Below are positions 61,207-64,000 of a stretch of 64,000 bases of DNA, piece after piece. The DNA is from Collimonas pratensis (GTDB taxonomy: Bacteria > Pseudomonadota > Gammaproteobacteria > Burkholderiales > Burkholderiaceae_D). A program made the translations under genes and the position numbers. Each line of letters begins with the position of its first letter. Position 1 is the stretch's first letter. Below the pieces are notes generated by a model. That model ran no database searches, was not told the origin of the DNA, and saw only the letters and a list, made by a program, of their open reading frames with translations. The stretch spans positions 2,108,001-2,172,000 of the forward strand of contig NZ_CP013234.1 of NCBI RefSeq assembly GCF_001584185.1. The letters run 5' to 3'.

Positions 61207-61701
61207 CTAGCGCGGTTCCGCTTCGATCTTCCCCAGCAGCCATTGCAAGCCCGCCAGGTGCTGCTGGTCGTGGCTGCATAGATAGTGCACCAGGCTGCGC
61301 AGCGTCAGGGCGCCGTAGCCTTCGAACTCCGCCTGGCGATCGTATTGTTCCGGCGCCAGGCCGGCGATGAGGGCGACGGTCTTGGCGCGCGCGGCGCGGA
61401 ACGAGGCGAAGACTTCAGCCGCATCCGCGCTGGCGTAATTGCGCTCGCTGGCAAGGATGTCGCTGTCGATCGATGGCAGCAGCGGCTTGTGTTCGGCCAG
61501 GGTGCGCTGGAAGCGCTGATGATAGCCGTCGATCTCGATATCGCGCACATGGCAGATCTGCTCGATGGCGCTGAACGGCTCGCTCGGCACGCCTTCCCAG
61601 GAGGCGGGTTTCCAGTTGACGTAATGGTGCGGGATGGCGGCGTAATGCTGTTCCAGCTGCAGCGGAAAGGCCGTCAGTGTGTTCAGGGTGATCGGATTCA
61701 T
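61207..61701 (-). CDS. DinB-like metal-binding protein
   Basis: 164-residue cytosolic helical-bundle protein of the DinB/YfiT-like superfamily. Metal-binding histidines are in AIEQICHVRDIEIDGYHQRF and HYLCSHDQQHLAGLQWLL, plus the entry FPLQLEQHYAAIPHHYVNW. Some members are bacillithiol or maleylpyruvate transferases; function here is unknown. ATG 61701 (MNPITLNTLTAFP) is preferred over an in-frame ATG at 61758. Convergent with the hydrolase gene, 19 bases away. Confidence 0.82.
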   Translation of the reverse strand: MNPITLNTLTAFPLQLEQHYAAIPHHYVNWKPASWEGVPSEPFSAIEQICHVRDIEIDGYHQRFQRTLAEHKPLLPSIDSDILASERNYASADAAEVFASFRAARAKTVALIAGLAPEQYDRQAEFEGYGALTLRSLVHYLCSHDQQHLAGLQWLLGKIEAEPR

Positions 61702-61806
61702 GGCAGGATGATCGGGGGCGTTGGTTGCAATCGGGTAATTATATGGCAGGCCGCACAATTCGTTGCGCGGCCTGCCGATTGCCTGAATCCATCCGCCAGA
61801 TTGTTT

Positions 61807-62577
61807 TCAGGACGTCTTCTTTTTATCGCCCAGGAACGAAGACAACAGGTCCATCGGCAGCGGGAACACCACCGTGGTGTTCTTGTCGGCGCCGATCACC
61901 GTCAGCGTTTCCAGGTAGCGCAGCAAGATGGCTTGCGGCTCTTGCGCCAGCACGTGGGCAGCCTGGTAGAGCTTTTCCGAGGCCTGCAGCTCACCCTCGG
62001 CATGGATCACCTTGGCGCGCCGCTCGCGTTCCGCTTCGGCCTGGCGGGCGATGGCGCGTATCATCGATTCGGTCAGGTCGACCTGTTTGATTTCGACGTT
62101 GGATACCTTGATGCCCCAGGAATCGGTCTGGGCGTCGAGCGCTTGCTGGATATCCAGGTTCAGCCTTTCCCGTTCCGCCAGCATGTCGTCCAGCTGGTGT
62201 TTGCCAAGCACCGAGCGCAGCATGGTCTGCGACAGCTGGCTGGTGGCGTTGAAAAAATTGGCGACTTCGACGATCGCCTTGCGCGGATCGACCACGCGGA
62301 AATAGACCACCGCGTTGACCCTGACGGAGACGTTATCGCGCGAGATGACATCCTGCGTCGGCACTTCCAGCACCACGGTGCGCAGATCGACCCTGACCAG
62401 CTGCTGGATCGCAGGAATCAGCAGCACCAGCCCCGGCCCCCGCACGCCGGAAAAGCGTCCCAGGGTGAAGACCACGCCGCGTTCATATTCGCGGAAGATG
62501 TAAATCGATGCGTTCAGCAGGATGAGCGCGACGAAGATTAGCGCTACTAAACCAAACCAGGCGAAATTCCAGGGCAT
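61807..62577 (-). CDS. SPFH/Band 7 protein, slipin (stomatin-like)
   Basis: 256-residue protein with one N-terminal membrane segment (FAWFGLVALIFVALILLNASIYI) and a Band 7/SPFH domain (IYIFREYERGVVFTLGRFSGVRGPGLVLLIP, VPTQDVISRDNVSVRVNAVVYFRVVDPRKAI, then DSWGIKVSNVEIKQVDLTESM). It ends with a coiled coil rich in AEAERERRAKVIHAEGELQASEKLYQAA. Slipins form membrane microdomain complexes, usually with a partner NfeD protein encoded next to them; no NfeD gene is present here. Confidence 0.9.
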   Translation of the reverse strand: MPWNFAWFGLVALIFVALILLNASIYIFREYERGVVFTLGRFSGVRGPGLVLLIPAIQQLVRVDLRTVVLEVPTQDVISRDNVSVRVNAVVYFRVVDPRKAIVEVANFFNATSQLSQTMLRSVLGKHQLDDMLAERERLNLDIQQALDAQTDSWGIKVSNVEIKQVDLTESMIRAIARQAEAERERRAKVIHAEGELQASEKLYQAAHVLAQEPQAILLRYLETLTVIGADKNTTVVFPLPMDLLSSFLGDKKKTS

Positions 62578-62810
62578 TTTTTGCCTCCTTCCTTATCGAG
62601 CATGGCCCGCCGCGGGTCGCCCAAGCTGGCGACAAGCTGGCTTGGGCAGGCATCGGGCAGGACATGCCTTATACAAACAGTATAGGCGACCGCGCCGCAC
62701 TTAGACATCTCCGCTGGCGCCCGGGTATGCTAAATTGCTGTTTCTTATTGAGAATTTCATAAAACGCGGCAAAACCAACGCTCGTTTTTCGTTGCGCTGG
62801 ACGCACGCAG

Positions 62811-62875
62811 CTAACTGGGGTCAGAGTGAATTTTCTGCGCGTTTTTTGCAGAAATTTCACTCTGACCCCAGTTAG
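62811..62875. repeat. Family 4 fold-back repeat (GGGGTCAGAGT core), copy 1
   Basis: The arms CTAACTGGGGTCAGAGTGAA... (from 62811) and ...TTTCACTCTGACCCCAGTTAG (to 62875) are about 28 bases each and complementary apart from one position, with a short T-rich loop. The core GGGGTCAGAGT is shared with the copy at 62948-63014; the outer CTAACT and inner GAATTTTCTGC are unique to this copy but paired within it. Confidence 0.88.
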
Positions 62876-62947
62876 CGGGCCACGGAGTGCATGGCTCGTC
62901 GTGAGAAAAGCAAAACCATGTAGCGCGCTCTGTCTTTCTCCAAATCC

Positions 62948-63014
62948 GTCATGTGGGGTCAGAGTCGAGTTTCGCGATAAAGCGCCGCGAAAGTCGACTC
63001 TGACCCCACATGAC
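62948..63014. repeat. Family 4 fold-back repeat (GGGGTCAGAGT core), copy 2
   Basis: Arms GTCATGTGGGGTCAGAGTCG... and ...CGACTCTGACCCCACATGAC are 29 bases each with one mismatch, around the loop ATAAAGCGC. The outer GTCATGT and inner CGAGTTTCGCG are unique to this copy. The 62578-63114 gap that holds both copies has no gene. Confidence 0.88.
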
Positions 63015-63087
63015 TTTTTCTGCGTGGCGCCACGTTTGTCAACGGCGATGGTTTTACCTCCGGCGAAATCTGGCCAGACATTATTGC

Positions 63088-63121
63088 TGACTCTTTACCT
63101 ATGACTCTTTACCTATGACTC
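63088..63121 (+). repeat. Tandem 14-bp direct repeat overlapping a start codon
   Basis: TGACTCTTTACCTA occurs twice in tandem (63088-63101, 63102-63115) and begins a third time (63116-63121). Each junction creates an ATG (63101 and 63115), but in different frames; the second is the start of the next gene. Confidence 0.85.
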
Positions 63122-63933
63122 ATTCGCAAGTGCATTTGAATCACGTCATCATCCATGTCGATGAGCCCACCAGGTCGGCCATCGCGCAATCGGCCTTCCT
63201 GAAAAATGCATTTGCGGCGTTTGAGGCAAGTACCATCGCGATTGAGGATGGCGGCGGCTGGAGCGGCCTGTATATCGACGGCGAGCAGACTTACATCGAA
63301 ATATTCGGCCCATCGCAGAGCGCCGTCGCTGGCGCTGCTGCGGGCATCTGCCTTGGTGTGGACCACGCGGGTGGTCTGGAGAAAGCCTGCGCGATCCTGT
63401 CGCAATCGGGACGTGTTTACAGTCCCGATTTGGTGAGGCGTCAGCTCGACGGCCAGGAAATTCCTTGGTTCAGGTATGTTGATTTGATTGATTCGGGCGT
63501 CTCTTTTACCTCCAGCATCATGGAATACGACCAGGATTTTTTGTGGCGTAGCCGGCCCGGATTGAACCCCGGACCAGACGGCATCAGCCGCAAGCAATAT
63601 AACGCCGCGCGTTTCCGGCCGGAGCGCTATCTTAAGAACATCAGTGCAGTGACTTTGGCTCTTGCTCCGGCGGATTTTGCGTTGTTCGGCAGCCAGCTGG
63701 CGGCGCTGGGCTATGCGGAAACTTCAACTGGCGAGACCAGGACTTTTTGCGGCCAGGAGGTCACATTCCATCTGCTGCAAAGCACGGCTTCGCTCAAGGG
63801 CGTGGTTGCGCTCAGGCTGAACCTGCTGAAGAAGAAGGAAGGCGAGACCATTTACCGTTTTGGTTCTGGCTCAGTATTGCAGTTCGATACCGAGCTCGGC
63901 GCAACCTGGCGTTTTGGCCCGGCCTCGGAATAG
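63115..63933 (+). CDS. DUF5829-like protein
   Basis: 272-residue soluble protein resembling the DUF5829/VOC-like family by its opening LNHVIIHVDEPTRSAIAQSAFLKNAFAAFEAST, the turn GGGWSGLYIDGEQTYIEIFGPS (a metalloenzyme-superfamily-like strand) and the later FRPERYLKNISAVTLALAPAD. The second half could be a second such module. No catalytic role is known. The start ATG 63115 is formed by a tandem 14-bp repeat and has no clear ribosome binding site. Confidence 0.7.
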   Translation: MTHSQVHLNHVIIHVDEPTRSAIAQSAFLKNAFAAFEASTIAIEDGGGWSGLYIDGEQTYIEIFGPSQSAVAGAAAGICLGVDHAGGLEKACAILSQSGRVYSPDLVRRQLDGQEIPWFRYVDLIDSGVSFTSSIMEYDQDFLWRSRPGLNPGPDGISRKQYNAARFRPERYLKNISAVTLALAPADFALFGSQLAALGYAETSTGETRTFCGQEVTFHLLQSTASLKGVVALRLNLLKKKEGETIYRFGSGSVLQFDTELGATWRFGPASE

Positions 63934-64000
63934 AGCGGCATTGCCCATGTCCGCTTTGAATCCACACCACGCTAACTGCGAGCAAGAGAAAAATCATGCA

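Noticed and set aside
62669..63104. Small frames on both strands within the family 4 repeat region
   Set aside because: They are produced by the repeat palindromes and carry no start signal or conserved content.
63996..64000. Possible start of another gene at the window end
   Set aside because: An ATG after AAGAGAAAAATC could be a start, but only the first codon is visible, so no gene is called.

Overview
The window is about 64 kb of GC-rich chromosome from a betaproteobacterium. The closest fit is the Burkholderiales family Oxalobacteraceae, in a Collimonas-like organism. This is inferred from gene order (tpiA, secG, tRNA-Leu, nuoA-N, a DUF2818 gene), unfused nuoC and nuoD, a NuoG that lacks the N7 cluster ligands, and a separate monofunctional RelA. 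No rRNA, CRISPR array, prophage or complete insertion sequence was seen. Most genes look like ordinary core or soil-lifestyle genes with uniform codon use.

Layout. 1-3961: the 3' end of a chaperone-usher fimbrial operon, with a truncated usher followed by two nearly identical adhesin-like genes. 3989-11177: methylglyoxal synthase, greB, a glutathione transferase, a methionine-type aminotransferase, a PIN protein, a DJ-1-like protein, an acetyltransferase and yaaA. 11228-13691: a PLP-dependent dehydratase, tpiA and secG. 13843-29607: tRNA-Leu(GAG), then all 14 complex I genes (nuoA to nuoN) and a small membrane gene. 29743-39498: a Nudix hydrolase, a metallophosphoesterase, ETF-ubiquinone oxidoreductase, a thioesterase, a PAS-LuxR regulator divergent from a CoA-transferase pair, an alpha/beta hydrolase, a RidA protein and relA. 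39591-64000: tRNA-Val(CAC) and an accessory-like mixture of LysR and TetR regulators with linked exporters, an antiporter, an AlaX-type editing protein, a mechanosensitive channel, secreted peptidases and hydrolases, a spore-coat-U pilin-like protein, a slipin and a DUF5829-like protein.

How the parts work together. The nuo genes encode the proton-pumping NADH:quinone oxidoreductase. ETF-QO and the CoA-transferase feed electrons and acyl units from fatty-acid and ketone-body catabolism into the same quinone and acetyl-CoA pools. RelA and GreB adjust transcription under starvation. The 3' third is dominated by regulator-plus-exporter pairs and secreted hydrolases.

The most distinctive non-coding content is four families of dispersed palindromic repeats. 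They sit only between genes and interrupt the nuo operon in four places. One family (core GGGGTCAGAGT) forms long fold-back hairpins whose arms differ between copies yet stay self-complementary within each copy. Another is a dRS3-like palindrome joined to a roughly 14-bp tandem array that supplies the stop codon of a PIN-domain gene. Other points of note are a matched pair of operators around a TetR gene and its exporter, and that exporter's apparent loss of about 30 residues. All functional assignments come from reading protein motifs by eye; no database search was possible.
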